Assembly (NCBI GenBank): GCA_029641185.1
Contig: JAPWGK010000002.1
Coordinates: 3,376,352 to 3,440,351 of the forward strand
DNA from: Pseudofabraea citricarpa
Taxonomy: Eukaryota; Ascomycota; Leotiomycetes; Helotiales; Dermateaceae
Direction of reading: 5' to 3'
DNA length: 64,000 bases
Each line of letters starts with the position of its first letter. Within the stretch, counting starts at the first letter, position 1. Positions 1 through 11,700 of the stretch are shown in pieces. The notes beneath the pieces were generated by a model. The model was not told the origin of the DNA. It saw nothing but the letters and a program-made list of their open reading frames with translations, and did not search any database. Both the position numbers and the translations under genes were made by a program.

Positions 1-471
1 ATAGAAGGGTTTAATAAGCACACGGCCTGCTTTGGTGGCCCCGAGAAGTCAGATGTATCGTTATTTTATGTTCCAGTTATTATTAACAGCACTACAAGAC
101 CTTACACCAGCACTTCGCTCTGAATACGTGTCCTGTTAATGTAGGACGAAATGTTACACGAGTGCTCTTGGGGAAGAAGTAGATAGAGAAAAATCTTTGC
201 CTCCAATTCGCAGTCGCGTCGCCTACAAGCGACAGCCTCGACAACCAAAAAGCACGGGAGCTAAAGGCAGCGTTGTCCTCCTAAAAGCGGCACCCAGGCC
301 GGTTTAACCTCAGACACGTCCTCGCCATACCGGCCATCACGCTTCCATTCTCAGCTTCTCAGCTTCTCAGCCTTCCTCACCCAGCAACTCTCCCTTCAAC
401 AGCTTCTGCGCCACCCAAAGAAGCTCAACCATTTGTATTCTGGCATTCATTTACCTGTTCGGCAGATCACA
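1..471 (+). promoter_or_regulatory. Upstream and 5' leader region of the Yra1-like gene
   Basis: No gene is visible here. Composition is normal, not RIP-mutated. The last 130 bases before the start codon are rich in C and T and contain three neighbouring copies of TCAGCTTC/TCAGCCTT at about 351-375, a pyrimidine-rich leader common before highly expressed fungal genes. No TATA box can be assigned with confidence. The promoter and 5' UTR of the gene starting at 472 must lie here; the transcription start is not identifiable from sequence alone. Confidence 0.5.
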
Positions 472-1923
472 ATGGATCGTAGTCTCGACGAAATCGTATC
501 TGAGCGCCATGTAAGCTATTTTCAACATTTGCTCCAGGCTTGCTGCTACCATACAATCTGGCAACATGTGCTGACAAGTATCAAGAGAGGTAGTGGTCGC
601 GGACGCCGTGGTGGTGGAGGACGCAGAAATGAACGCAACGAGTATCCTCGTGACGGCATAAGAAAGGTAAGAATTGCGCCCATAACCTGTTCGTCGTCCG
701 GAGACTAATCTTCGCTATGTTAGGTTCACACACCTCCTCCTCAATCCTCATACTCTTGATTCCTCTTCGCGCTGGACTCGGACCTGGTCAACTCCGATTT
801 GCAAACATTCGGTGCCTAGGATGGCGGTCCAGAGAAGTAGACACATTGAACCTTCAGCTAACGCAGGCCTTCCTCCTCTCCACACAGTCGTATAGAGAGG
901 ACAGCAGAAATATAGACTCGTACGTGGACTCCGTAGTTCTGGTGCAGGTGTGCTGATGCTTTGAAAGAGATTGGGTACATGACAAGTTCGACGATAAACG
1001 TATGCACAATTTCTAGTCGTCTTTGGTGTTCCTCGCTCACTCTTTCTCAGCGGGAAGACCACCAGTCCGTGCCGAAAGGCGTTATTCTCCAGAGCCAGTG
1101 TAGTATGTTATAATACGACTAACTCTCCGTGGTTATCGCTGACACTCAACCAGTGATGCAAGCTCTAAGCTTCGCGTCGAGAATCTACACTACGATTTGA
1201 CCGAGGAGGATCTGGACGTAAGATTGTATGAGCATGGGTAATTGACTGAGGCTTATTGATGATATAGGATCTTTTTAATCGAATTGGGCCCGTACAGAAG
1301 CTGGCACTCGTTTATGACAGGGCAGGACGCTCTGAAGGTGTTGCTTACGTTACTTATGAAAGTACACAAGACGCAAAACTGGCCATCCGTGAGTTTGACG
1401 GGGCAAATGCAAAGGGTATGCAAGGATCTTATTTATATATTACTTGTGACTGACATGTGGAGGTCAACCTATTCGATTAACGGCTGTCCCCTCAGGTCCA
1501 TCCAGAGGAAGATCTCGAAACCCATTTGATTCGGCTGGCCCAGCTCGTTCGCTGGCAGATCGCATCACAGTTGCGCCTGGAACCCGATCTGGATCTATGT
1601 CTCCTCGACACTCTAATGTCAATGGACCAGCACCTGCGAACGTTGATCGATATGTCCCCGGGCAACGCCGCTCACGTAGCCCTCCGCGTAGAGAGCGCCG
1701 GGAGGCTGGCCGTAGACCTGGTGCCCGACGAGAACGGGGGGATCGAGGTGGTGGACGTGCTGTGGGAGAAAAACTTGCACGGGATGGGCGACCCAAGAAA
1801 ACTCAGGAGGAGCTTGATGCGGAAATGGAAGATTACTGGGGCAGCAAAGAGAAGGAAGATCATGCTGGGGTTCCCGCGGCAACTGTTGCACAGCCTCAAG
1901 ATGATATCGAAATGATTGAATAG
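472..1923 (+). CDS. mRNA export adaptor of the Yra1/ALY/REF family (RRM protein), 8 exons
   Basis: Model: exons 472-510, 586-666, 888-919, 968-999, 1051-1102, 1154-1217, 1268-1415 and 1463-1923; 909 nt, 302 aa. All introns are GT-AG, six are 47-75 nt and one is 221 nt. The protein opens with MDRSLDEIV, the short N-terminal helix (REF-N box) that in this family contacts the helicase Sub2/UAP56, then an RGG-type stretch (RGSGRGRRGGGG). An RRM spans about residues 84-158, with RNP2 LRVENL (85-90) and RNP1 RSEGVAYVTY (121-130). A basic Arg/Ser/Gly region (about 217-248) leads to KKTQEELDAEMEDYW (261-275), the C-terminal box also typical of the family. Known role: loading onto nascent mRNA in the TREX complex and hand-over to the Mex67 export receptor in the nucleus. 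The ATG at 472 is chosen over an in-frame ATG at 433 because only the former gives the conserved N-terminus. Small exons 3-5 rest on frame continuity and family resemblance; cDNA would be needed to fix them. Confidence 0.88.
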
Positions 1924-2482
1924 AGCGGTTCTACCGACGTGATCTCGGATTTTTCGTGCGTTTTACAGGACAAACTTGTACGAATTAGAACATCAACTAC
2001 TAGCATTATTGACGGAAGTCCAGCTAGTCAGATTTCCCCATCAATACTTTGATACATGACCTACAGTCTGTATAGCCAAGGGGCTTCATTGGACAACCTA
2101 TTTAAAATCTCAATATACCAAGTAAAACCTGTGACGATTTTTCAAATCAATTTATCAAGTATAACACTGCTTCCTATCGAAACACCGAAACATAGAACCA
2201 AACAATTATTCCTCATACCATCATTAATAGCAATCCACCTAACTGCAGCATCTTCGGCCCCCTCATAATTAGGTTATTGGAGACGATTTATTGAACGCAG
2301 CTGCTGAGCCCATTTCCGAACAAATGTTGTATTTAAACATCGTCTGGAACTTAATGCTTTATGGATAATTTGACTGATATTGGCTAGAGGCTGAAGTTAT
2401 GGTTTCTGGGTGTAGAAGTGGTTGGATTGTCTAGCTAGGCTACGTAGAGAGTACCATACCTACAAGGAGACGCAATCTTTCT
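1924..2482. other. Convergent intergenic region
   Basis: The 559 bases between the stop codons of the two facing genes hold both 3' UTRs and their polyadenylation signals. The stretch 2,050-2,280 is AT-rich but keeps ordinary CA and TG dinucleotides, so it is not RIP-mutated. I see no credible gene; the short open frame at 2056-2268 has no recognisable features. Confidence 0.6.
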
Positions 2483-5134
2483 CTAACTGTGATGACCTAC
2501 ACTTTTGTCCTCCTTCATAAATGGAAATGCTAAAACCTCTTTGATCGAATATCTATCTGTGAGGAACATGACTAGCCGATCAATCCCCATTCCAAAGCCA
2601 CCTGTTGGAGGTAGTCCATACTCAAGGCTGAGACAGAAGTTCTCATCAACTAGCTGAGCTTCGTCGTCACCCTGGTCCTTCTGCCTAGCCTGCTCCTCAA
2701 ACCGCAACCGTTGGTCGAATGGATCATTCAATTCGGTATAAGCATTGACGATTTCCTTCTTACACACGAAAGCTTCAAACCGCTCACAAAGACCCGGGTT
2801 TTCGCGGTGGGATTTGGCAAGTGGAGACATCATCTGGGGGTGGCCAGTGATAAAGGTGGGATTAACGCAAGTCTCCTCCTAAAAACCGGGTGAGCACCGC
2901 ATTTATAAGAACGAGAGGCTGTACTTACGATAAACTCTCCAACTAGCTTGTCGAGCATACGAGCATTTGTGAGGGGCGGAGAACAATCAACCTTCATTTT
3001 CTTCAGGATCGATTTCAAGAATGTGCCTGTCTCTTCCGTGTGTAGCTCATTTCCCGGTGGGAACTTCTCGCCGCAAGCCTCTTCGAGGGCCGGGATCATT
3101 TCGACTCGTCGCCAAGGTGCTTGCCAGTTTACCTCGTATTCTTCACCATGTTGAGTATGGAACTTCGTGACATAGCCTCCCGTGACGTGGTGAACCAGGT
3201 TGGAAACGAGTCTAATTTATGCCTGAAGTTAGCAATACTCTGCTGGATTCGTGACATATACCAAGGTGTTGAGTTTGTGCCAGAATTATTGTTCAAAAGG
3301 GTTCCTTACTCTTCTGTCATGTCCATGAGGTCATAAACATCAGCATAGGCTAAATTCGCTTGTCAGCCATAAGCACCAAATTAATTCATGATATGGGAAG
3401 CATACCCATGTAAAACTCGAGAGTGGTGAACTCAGGGTTGTGTGTTAGGTCAATTCCCTCATTCCTTTGTTTTTTGTTCAGTAGCAATTACACTGCGCTA
3501 CTAACGAGACATACCTGAATTGTCTTCCTATCTCATACACACGATCTAAGCCTCCGACAACCAACATCTTCAAGTACAATTCTGGTGCGACTCGCATAAA
3601 CATATCCCTGTGAGATAGATGCTCAGTTATGGCCAGATACAGGTGCGGGGAGGCCTTACATGTCTAGGTCGTTGTGGTGAGTCTTAAACGGCTTAGCAGT
3701 TGCCCCTCCTGCGATGGAATTCATCATTGCTATTATGTTTAGTTTATCAGGGCTACTTTCTGAGATTCGGCATTACTTACGAGTTTCCACTTCCACAAAG
3801 CTTTTTTCATCTAGCTTTTTGGGAATGTAAGCTAAGAATTCATCGCAGCAGACAGCAACAGGAAACGAGAGCATACATATTTTCGGATGTAGGTAACCAT
3901 CTAGAGAAATTTAGTAGCTACTTCATTGCATCTGGACGAGGATACAACCTTAGATCTAGTCAGAAACACGTTTCTGGTTGGTTCCTGGAGAGCAGCATAT
4001 ATTAGCACAGGATGGACTGCCAGACAAGGACTTAGAATCATCGGACTATCAGATCGTCTCTAATGATCGAGGTCTCCAAAGAAACTATATTCAGGGCTCA
4101 GGTATGTGCAGTGCTTACATTCATCTGGCATATCAAGGTTAGCAACAGTGAGTTATTAAATCCGTGTTTTATGGACAACGAAAGATTGTGTAGTTTCATA
4201 GGACACTTACAATTAGATCAAGATATCTCTTCCGGTGCCGCTGCTCCTGGTCTTTGAAACCATCTGTACGATATCAGGAACAGGACAACAGTCGGTACGA
4301 TAGTATGGAACCTACAGTATTCATCTGGCAGTTGATGCAGACAAGGTGTGAGAAGTCTAATCTCCTTCGCGATAATAGACAGTTCTCCCTCCCCGCCCTT
4401 CTCCATCTTGTTTTTTGGCGATGTGCGACCTGGGTATCCAACTACACCTACAATGTCACCTCTTCTCAAGTGTTCATGTTGCTTCTCGAAAGGGACCCCT
4501 CCTTCGACAACTTCTTGACTTTGGCACTGGGGAAGATGCAGTTAGTATTACGCTGGGCCGGTATCTCAAGTGAAAGCTTGTCCAAAAGGCAAAATGATGG
4601 ATGGATATAGTGAAAAGACCTACCATGATCTGCATCTTGACACCCTCACTGCGAATATCATAGAACACCAGTTTAGTCCCCGAGGCTCTCTTGTTGTATA
4701 TCCTCCCAGCAGCTTGAATCTGTACATCCTTGCGGGATTCTCCGGACTTGAGATCGCCATGCGTAGCAACAAAGTCTTTGAGATTGGTGTTGACATGGAA
4801 TTTATGGGGGTACGGAGAGGGGTCTTGGGATTCGCGAAGCTTGTTAATGTTCCGTGATCGAATTTCGAAATATTGCTATGCAATCCATGTCAGCGGCGTC
4901 CACTTGTAGTTTTTGAAGTAGGCTAAGAACATTTGGATTCAACTCTTTCTCCTCGCTCTCAGCATTCGTCTTTTTGGGTGCAGGAGCAGGCCTGGAAGCC
5001 AGTTTGAGGGCCTTCTCGGCGTCTTTCTGACGTTGCTTCTGACGCTTTTTGAGCTCCGTCTTGGATACACGTTCTCCAGTGAGTTCATCCAGGTGTAGCT
5101 CCGGTGGAGGAGGTTTATCATTGGAGTCGGCCAT
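2483..5134 (-). CDS. Lysyl-tRNA synthetase, class II, cytosolic type, 14 exons
   Basis: Exons, read on the minus strand: 5134-4931, 4875-4624, 4526-4316, 4263-4211, 4124-4119, 3984-3949, 3900-3877, 3814-3781, 3729-3660, 3607-3515, 3464-3406, 3349-3310, 3211-2929, 2878-2483; 1,761 nt, 586 aa, close to the human enzyme (597 aa). It charges tRNA-Lys with lysine using ATP. A Lys/Arg-rich N-terminal extension ([20 protein letters not shown]) resembles the eukaryotic tRNA-binding helix. The OB-fold anticodon-binding domain is about residues 110-235. The catalytic core follows: motif 1 ending EVETP (270-274), motif 2 with EIGRQFRNEG (322-331, class II Arg328), and motif 3 GFGMGIDRL (549-557). No organelle-targeting peptide is evident at this start. 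Start ATG at 5134 sits in GCCATGG. Exon 5 is only ATGAAT; without it the conserved L-I-M-N stretch is lost. The donor of intron 6 is ambiguous by 3 nt (3948 or 3945), adding or omitting one Val; family length favours omission. Intron 1 has a weak GTTCTT donor. Confidence 0.93.
4119..4124 (-). other. Six-nucleotide microexon of the lysyl-tRNA synthetase gene
   Basis: On the minus strand the sequence reads TGCCAG, then ATGAAT, then GTAAGC: a full acceptor, six coding bases and a good donor. The two encoded residues (Met-Asn) complete the conserved RYLDLI-MN-xPTRN stretch of the enzyme; the human protein has LN at the same place. Flanking introns are 86 nt (4125-4210) and 134 nt (3985-4118). Skipping it keeps the frame but deletes two conserved residues at the start of the catalytic domain. 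Confidence 0.8.
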
Positions 5135-5395
5135 GGCTGGTTATGCTGGTGCGCAAATAGAGGTGGTAAAGGGGTTGAGGCAAGGTCAGGAACCGTTCAG
5201 TTAGACAGTTTGAGTCATCAAGACAATCGCAGTCTCACTTAGGGCATGCGACGCGGGGGCGGGGTCGAACGATTAGGGCTTCAATCGCGTCGTGCCTTAG
5301 GCATAAACATGTAAGGTGGACATGCCATTGATTTTATCACGTGATCGATCCACGTGATATTGTCGCCTTGTGCTTCTTAGAAGGAGGTACGACTA
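5135..5395 (-). promoter_or_regulatory. Lysyl-tRNA synthetase promoter with paired CACGTG sites, next to heterochromatin edge
   Basis: This 260-base strip separates the start codon at 5134 from the AT-rich block. It is normal in composition. Two CACGTG palindromes lie 13 bases apart at 5338-5343 and 5351-5356, about 205-220 bases upstream of the ATG. CACGTG is the classical site for bHLH factors such as Cbf1-type proteins. That they act on this gene is inference from position only. The same TTATCACGTGAT core recurs in transposon DNA at 22,170 and, with one change, 23,828. Confidence 0.45.
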
Positions 5396-6160
5396 AAAAG
5401 AAGTTATCTTATACTATTATAAGGCGTTTATATAGAAAATAATTAAAAGTAAATATAATAAATTAATATAATCTTAGTAAAATTTTAGAAAGATCTTAGT
5501 ATTAATATTATTTTAATAAATAATTATTTTAATAAAAAGAAAATAATTATAAGAAATTATTATTATAAATTTATATAAACTTATAATAATATTTTATTAA
5601 ATTAAAATTCTTATTATTATAAATTCTCTTATATTTTTAGATAATTATAATTTATTAAAATAAATTATATAATAAAAATATATAATATTACTTAGTTATT
5701 TTAATTAAAATTTAACTTTTATATATATTAATATTATTTATTATTTGTTTTTTAGAGACTAATAATTAGTTTAAAATTAATTATAATTATATATTTCTCT
5801 TATATATTAAATTCTTATTTTTTAATTATTTTTTAAGTATAAGAAATTTATAATTATATTAAATTAATTATAAAAATATTATATAATAAAAATAAAAATA
5901 ATTTAAATAATTAAAAAAATATAATTTATATAATTTATATTATTTAATTAAAAGAAATAAGAGATTATAAGTAAAAATATATTTATATAAGAATAATATT
6001 TATTATTAAGTAAATTATCTTAGTTATTTTAATCTCTTATATAATAAATTACTTAATCTTAGATTTTATAATATATCTTATAATTTATTATACTTAGTAT
6101 ATATATTATTTTTAAAGAATATAAGATTAATATATTATCCTTAAATAAATAAATAATATA
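5396..6160. other. RIP-mutated DNA without recognisable content
   Basis: About 765 bases of nearly pure A/T between the synthetase promoter and the first inverted-repeat element. No domain, LTR or tandem repeat could be recognised. Confidence 0.6.
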
Positions 6161-6906
6161 ATATCTATAAACTAGGAATTACTAGGAATAATATTATTCT
6201 ACTTACTAAGCGAAAAGTACGTTTAGCGGGCGCTTTAGCCGCGTTTGGTACTATTAGTAGCGTGCCTTATAATTATAATATACGTTCTATAATATTATTT
6301 CGTACTAGCTAGCTAATTATAATATTATTTTATATTAGTTAGCTAATCGTACTAAAGAGAGGTTACGTAATATTAGAGTAACTATTATCCTAATAGTCGA
6401 ATATCCCTCTAGGTCAGACCTATATTAGCTCGCGTCACGTGACCGGAATAACGTCGGCTCGTATATGTTTTAATATAATTCCCTTTTTATAACTTATATA
6501 TATATACGAATAATTATATTATATAAAAATAATTAATATATTCGTTCGATTCGTATAAATTCGTTCTTATATAATATACGTAATAATATATAAGTAGTAG
6601 TAGTAGTAATAATAATAGTAGTAATAGTAGTAGTAATAGTAATAATAGTAATAATAATAATATTTAAAAACAAAAAAAAGATTCGCTTATAATTTTACTT
6701 AGAGATTTAGTAAAAAGTATTAATTATATATAATAGTTTTCTAATTATATTAAATACGCTTAGTATATTACGTTTATTACTAAAAGCTTATTAAACGTAC
6801 TTATATCTTTATTAATCGTACTAGAAAGTAAGATATAAGATTATTACCTTTTAATATTATTAGTACGCTTTTAGTATTACTAATAACTTTCCTAGTTTAT
6901 AAATAA
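6161..6906 (+). mobile_element. Short terminal-inverted-repeat element, copy A (RIP-mutated)
   Basis: This ~746-bp unit aligns along its length with the pristine copy at 18,893-19,579, with differences mostly C to T and G to A plus some indels. Ends read ATATCTATAAACTAGGAA on the left and TTCCTAGTTTATAAATA on the right, a degraded form of the 19-bp inverted repeat. Landmarks shared with the other copies include the CACGTG at 6436-6441, the ATTCGTTCGATTCGTA segment near 6,540, and a TAG/TAA trinucleotide run (about 6,597-6,663) that is GTG/GTA in the pristine copy. No coding capacity is seen, so it is non-autonomous. Confidence 0.8.
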
Positions 6907-6984
6907 AACTAAGTAATTATATTATATATAATTATTTATTAATTAATTTATTAGATTAAGTTTATAAATTAAAGATTTCTTTAT

Positions 6985-7015
6985 ATTATATTTATAAACT
7001 AGGAATTACTAGGAA
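6985..7015 (+). repeat. End fragment of the same inverted-repeat element
   Basis: TATAAACTAGGAATTACTAG, the left terminus of copy A, recurs here about 80 bp beyond copy A's right end and then stops. It is probably a truncated copy or a rearrangement scar. Confidence 0.5.
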
Positions 7016-7075
7016 ATTTAATAATTTCTTTTTATTACTAAAAGTATTAAATATATATTAAATATATTAAACTTT

Positions 7076-7701
7076 TATTAGATATTATTATATATAATAT
7101 TATACTTTTATATAAACTTATATAATTTAAGGTTTTTATAACTTTAGGAATAAAAAATAACTAAATTAATATTTCTTAACTTAGTTATATAACTTTCCTA
7201 AAAAGAAAAAGTTTTATCTTATATAATTTTTTATAAGAATTCTAAATTAGGAATAAATTTCCGAATCGGGATTAGTCTAATAAAATAATCTAGGTTTTTA
7301 GTAGTATATACGATTTCTTTAATTAAGTTTACTTAAATTATATAATATTAAACTTAATTTATACTTTTTATAGTTTCTAGTATATTCGATTATAAATTAA
7401 TAATTATAAATTAATCTTAATTTATAATAATTCCTTATAAATATATATTAATTTATAATTAATATTATTAATATAATATATAATATTAAATATACTAGAA
7501 TTAAATATTTATATATATAATAAGATAATTATTCTTAAGCTATAAAAACTAATATAAATATAATATATATATAACTTATTTAATATATTTTATTATATTA
7601 ATTACTTTTTAATTATTTATTAAGTTTATTATATAATAAGATCCGTTTAATATTATATATATTACTAGTACTTATATATTAGTATTATATATATTCTAAT
7701 A
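7076..7701 (+). repeat. 5' LTR of copia element A
   Basis: This 626-bp stretch matches 21,619-22,243 (625 bp) along its whole length. It starts TATTAGATA (TG mutated to TA) and ends CTAATA (CA mutated to TA), as expected of TG...CA LTRs after RIP. It is followed directly by a primer-binding-site-like sequence. Differences from the partner LTR are mostly C to T or G to A, with this copy the more mutated. No clear 5-bp target duplication is visible (ACTTT on the left, CTCTA on the right). Confidence 0.85.
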
Positions 7702-7717
7702 AGTTATAAGCCTAGTC
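7702..7717 (+). other. Primer-binding site of copia element A (initiator tRNA-Met anticodon region type)
   Basis: Directly after the LTR stands GTTATAAGCCTAG. Undoing one RIP change gives GTTATGAGCC, the complement of the anticodon-loop region of initiator tRNA-Met (GGCTCATAAC). Copia-type elements are known to prime with a half tRNA-iMet. The same 13 bases sit next to the LTR of the unrelated element B. Confidence 0.65.
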
Positions 7718-8600
7718 TTATAACTTATTATATAATTTACTAATTAACTTTAGAGCTTTATATATTAGGTTACTTATATTCTTAAAATAATATTTTAGTA
7801 TATTTTTATCTCTTTTATTATTAATATATTAAAACCTATAACTTATATTCTTATAATTAGCTTATAATAAGCGAATAAGTTATAATAACTAGGGATAATA
7901 CTTTTATAATTATATAATCTTATAATAGATAATATTATTATCTTTATATACTAAGGTATTCGGCTAATAATTACTCTAGTATTATATAAAATTAATTTAT
8001 ATTTACTAGGAAATTTTAGTCGTATTTATTTTAATATAATTAGTTTATATTATATTAATCTTTTAAGTATATAAATTACTAAGAAGTTATTCTTAGAAAA
8101 GAATAATTTATATATAATTCGAATAATTAAATTATTTAATATTCGAATTATAATATATATTATTATATATATATATATATATATAATATATATTACTCTA
8201 AAAGATTCTAATATAAGAAAAATTAATTTTAGTAGGTTATATATATATTACTAGGTAATATAAAAGAACTTATTATTTAGTAATATTATATATATATATT
8301 AAACTTATTAATAAAAATACTAATATTAAATTTTTAGTATTATAAAGATATAAAAAGACCTAAATAATTATATTTAGGTATATATAAATAAGATTTCTAA
8401 AAAAAGAAATTATATATAATATATTTTTCTATAAAAAATCTTATATTTATAAAAATTATTTATATAACTCTCTTATATAAGAAGTTATTAATTTTTTAAG
8501 TTAGTTTTTAATAGAATTTTATAAGAAAATCAAAATTACTTATTATAAGAACTTATATTAATATAATATAAAAATATTAATATTTCTAGGAAATAATTAA
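7718..8600 (+). other. Leader of copia element A, interrupted by element B
   Basis: RIP-mutated sequence between the primer-binding site of element A and the left LTR of the nested element B. No protein domain is recognisable, in keeping with an untranslated leader. The continuation of element A resumes at 15,250. Confidence 0.5.
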
Positions 8601-8749
8601 TAAAAATATAATAAAGAAGTATTTTATTATTTTATTTCTTAAGAAAATAAAAGAGAGCTAAACTAAGAAGTATTTATATATATTAAGGTTAAGTAATATA
8701 TTAGGTAATATATTAGGTAACTAAGTTAAGACTTAATAATATTTTAATA
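8601..8749 (-). repeat. 3' LTR of copia element B
   Basis: 149 bp, beginning TAAAAATATAATA on the plus strand and ending ATTTTAATA. It matches 15,101-15,249 closely, including the doubled motif ATATTAGGTAATATATTAGG. In the element's own orientation it is the downstream LTR. Confidence 0.85.
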
Positions 8750-11700
8750 CTTTTACTTAAGTTTTACTTATTATTATTAGTAACTTCTAGATTATTTTCT
8801 TCTTTTACTAATATATATTTATATTATATAATAAAAAGATATTATTAAGTCTTTTTTATATCTTCTTTTTTATTTTTAGTTAAGTAATTACCTCTCTTAA
8901 CTATTATTTTATAATTAATTTATAATATAATCTTTTTACTTTTATCTCTTTTTTCTTATTTATTTATTATCTTTTTTTAATTTATTATAAGTAATATTTC
9001 TCTTAGCTTTAGATTAGTATTTAATAGGATTTTCTTAATTATCCGACTAATTTATTTTCTAGTTATTATTATATATATCTTACCTACGGTATTATTTAAT
9101 TTATAAGAGCTAATATAAGTTTTTATAAATTCTTTCTTTTTTATATATCTAATAAGCTTCTATTATATTCCTAGTAATTATTACTAAGATACTTAAGTAA
9201 TATCTCTAAATATATATTAGATATTAGAATCGAATATTAGTAGCTACTTTCTTTTTTCTTTCTTTAAAATTATAATATAAATTCCTTACGTATATTATTT
9301 AATAATTAATTATTTTTTAGTAATTATTTTTACCTAGGTTTTCGTCTAAGTAATAAAAAACCTAACCTAAAATCTTTTTCTTTCTTATAATTTACTAAAA
9401 AATATATTAAATATATATAAGTTCTTATAATCTATAAAATCTTTTTAGTTTAGTTTACTTAGTTAATCTTCGAACGCGATCGAGTATATAATAAGAAGTT
9501 ACGTTATATTAATTAGTTTTTAAGGGTTTTTATTTTTATCTTTATAGCTTGCGTATAATTACTAGAGATATTATTATATCTTTACTATTATATTTTATTA
9601 TCTTAATTTACTAGGTTTAAGTATATTAGAATTCGTAGGGGAGATATCTAATAACTTATTAGGGTTAAAATAAGTTTTCTAAAATATAATAATATATATA
9701 ATTTAATAGAAAGAAGTAATAATTAAATATAATCTATAAAGTTTATCTTATATTCTTATTATTTCTTAGCTTCTTAGTACTAGAATAATATTATTCTAAT
9801 ATAAGATAATCTTATATTATTATTTATTCCGGCTCTTATTAGTTCCTATTAATTATAATTTCTTAGGCTTATAATAAAATTAACTAAGGTTTTAATATAT
9901 ATATCTTTAGTATATACTCTTTAATTTATAGCTTAAATTTAATTAATAGATATAATTCTTTAGGTATTTCGATCCTAGTTAATAACTTTACTTTTATTAG
10001 ATTTACTTATCTTCTTAATATTACTTTTATAAGGCTTTTAACTTTAATACTTAACCTAAAAGTTTCGAATTAATCTCTTAGAAGTAGCTTTATAAGTTTA
10101 TTTATTACTTGTTTATTTATTAAGATATATTATAAGTTAATATTTTTATTTATTATTCTCTTATATATATAATAATATTATATATTAATATATTTTATTT
10201 AAGTATAAAATTATAAGTTATAAGCGAGTATTATAACTCTCTAGTTATTATAAAATATAATAATAGCTACTTCTTTTTATAGCGAAACTTATATTAATAA
10301 CCTTTTTAATTAGATAATCTTTTTTGCCGCTTATATTTATCTTATATATTTTACCTTATATAAGAATAATATTATTATAATTTATTATTTTAAGAATTAG
10401 CTAATTATATTACTCCTAAGATTAAAGATATAATTAGATATTAACTTCTTAGTATCTTAATCCCTAGCTTAGTTAAAGTTAGAATATCTAAGTAATTTAT
10501 TTAGGTTTTCTTAGAATATTAGATTAAAGTTAAGTATATCTTAAATATACCTAAATATACGTTTTATTATCTTCTAATAAGTTTAGTCTAAGTTTAATAT
10601 AAAACGGCTTATTATTAATATAATATAAGTAAGGTTTAGTTATATTCCTAGTATAATATATATTAGTAATCTTATAGCTAATTAATATTAGCGCTTAGAT
10701 TTAAGAGTTACTTTTATTTATAAGTTCCTAGGAATTAATTAACTACTAGTTTCTATTAGTATTATAATAGCTACGTAGTTATTTATTCCGAACTTCTTAA
10801 GTATTATTTTTAGGTATTCTTTTTACCCTAGGTAAAGTATACGCTTTTATTAGTTATAAGTAATTAATATCCTAAGATAATAATTATATAAGCTAAGATT
10901 TATTATTTAAAAGTAATCGCTTAACTTTTTCTTTAGTTATATAATTTCTCTTTTATCTTCTCTAAATATTAGTAGATTATTTATATAAACTATTATTATT
11001 AGTTCTTTTTTACTAAATATATTATTATTAGATTCTAAAAGTTTAAACCTAAGATTTCTAAGGAATATTAAAAGTATTAGATATTATATTCTTAGAGCTT
11101 ATTTTAGTTTATAAAGTATTTTAATAAGCTTATATATTCTTCTTATCTTATTATTAAATCTTTTAGGTTATTTTATATAAATCTTAGTATTAATATTTTC
11201 ATATAAAAAGGTTATTTTTATATTTATTTATTTAATCTTTTAGTCTAATATTATTATAATAATAAATAATATCTTATAACTTATTAGTTTTATTATTAAT
11301 ATAAAAGTCTTATTATAATTAATATTAGCTTTTTACTTATTATTACGTGTTATTTATCTTACTTTATAATAAATAACTTTACTTTATTATCCTCTTTTAT
11401 ATTTATATACTTATTTTATATTAAGAATATTTTTATTTAATAATCGATTTATTAATTTTTATATTTTATTATTTATTAGAAAGATATATTTCTCTTTTAT
11501 TATTTCTTCTTATAACTTACGTTCTAGTAAGTTTTTTACTTACTTATAAAACTTAGGCTCGAAAAGCTTTATTTTATAGACTTATATAAGAAATACTAGT
11601 AGCTTTTAGGTTTTTATTATATTCTTAATTATCTCTTTTACTTTTTCTTTTTTAGCTAATAAGCTAATAAGATCGAGTAAAAAGTTTCTATAATAAAGCT

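Noticed and set aside
717..1062. Open frames on both strands around the third exon of the Yra1-like gene
   Set aside because: They run through introns 2-4 of the real gene; only the short segment 888-919 is coding, in one frame.
1464..1915. Antisense and alternative-frame open frames over the last exon of the Yra1-like gene
   Set aside because: Arg/Pro/Gly-rich shadows of the GC-rich RGG exon with no independent support.
3121..4257. Plus-strand open frames of 64-101 codons inside the synthetase locus
   Set aside because: They are antisense to exons and introns of a well-supported minus-strand gene.
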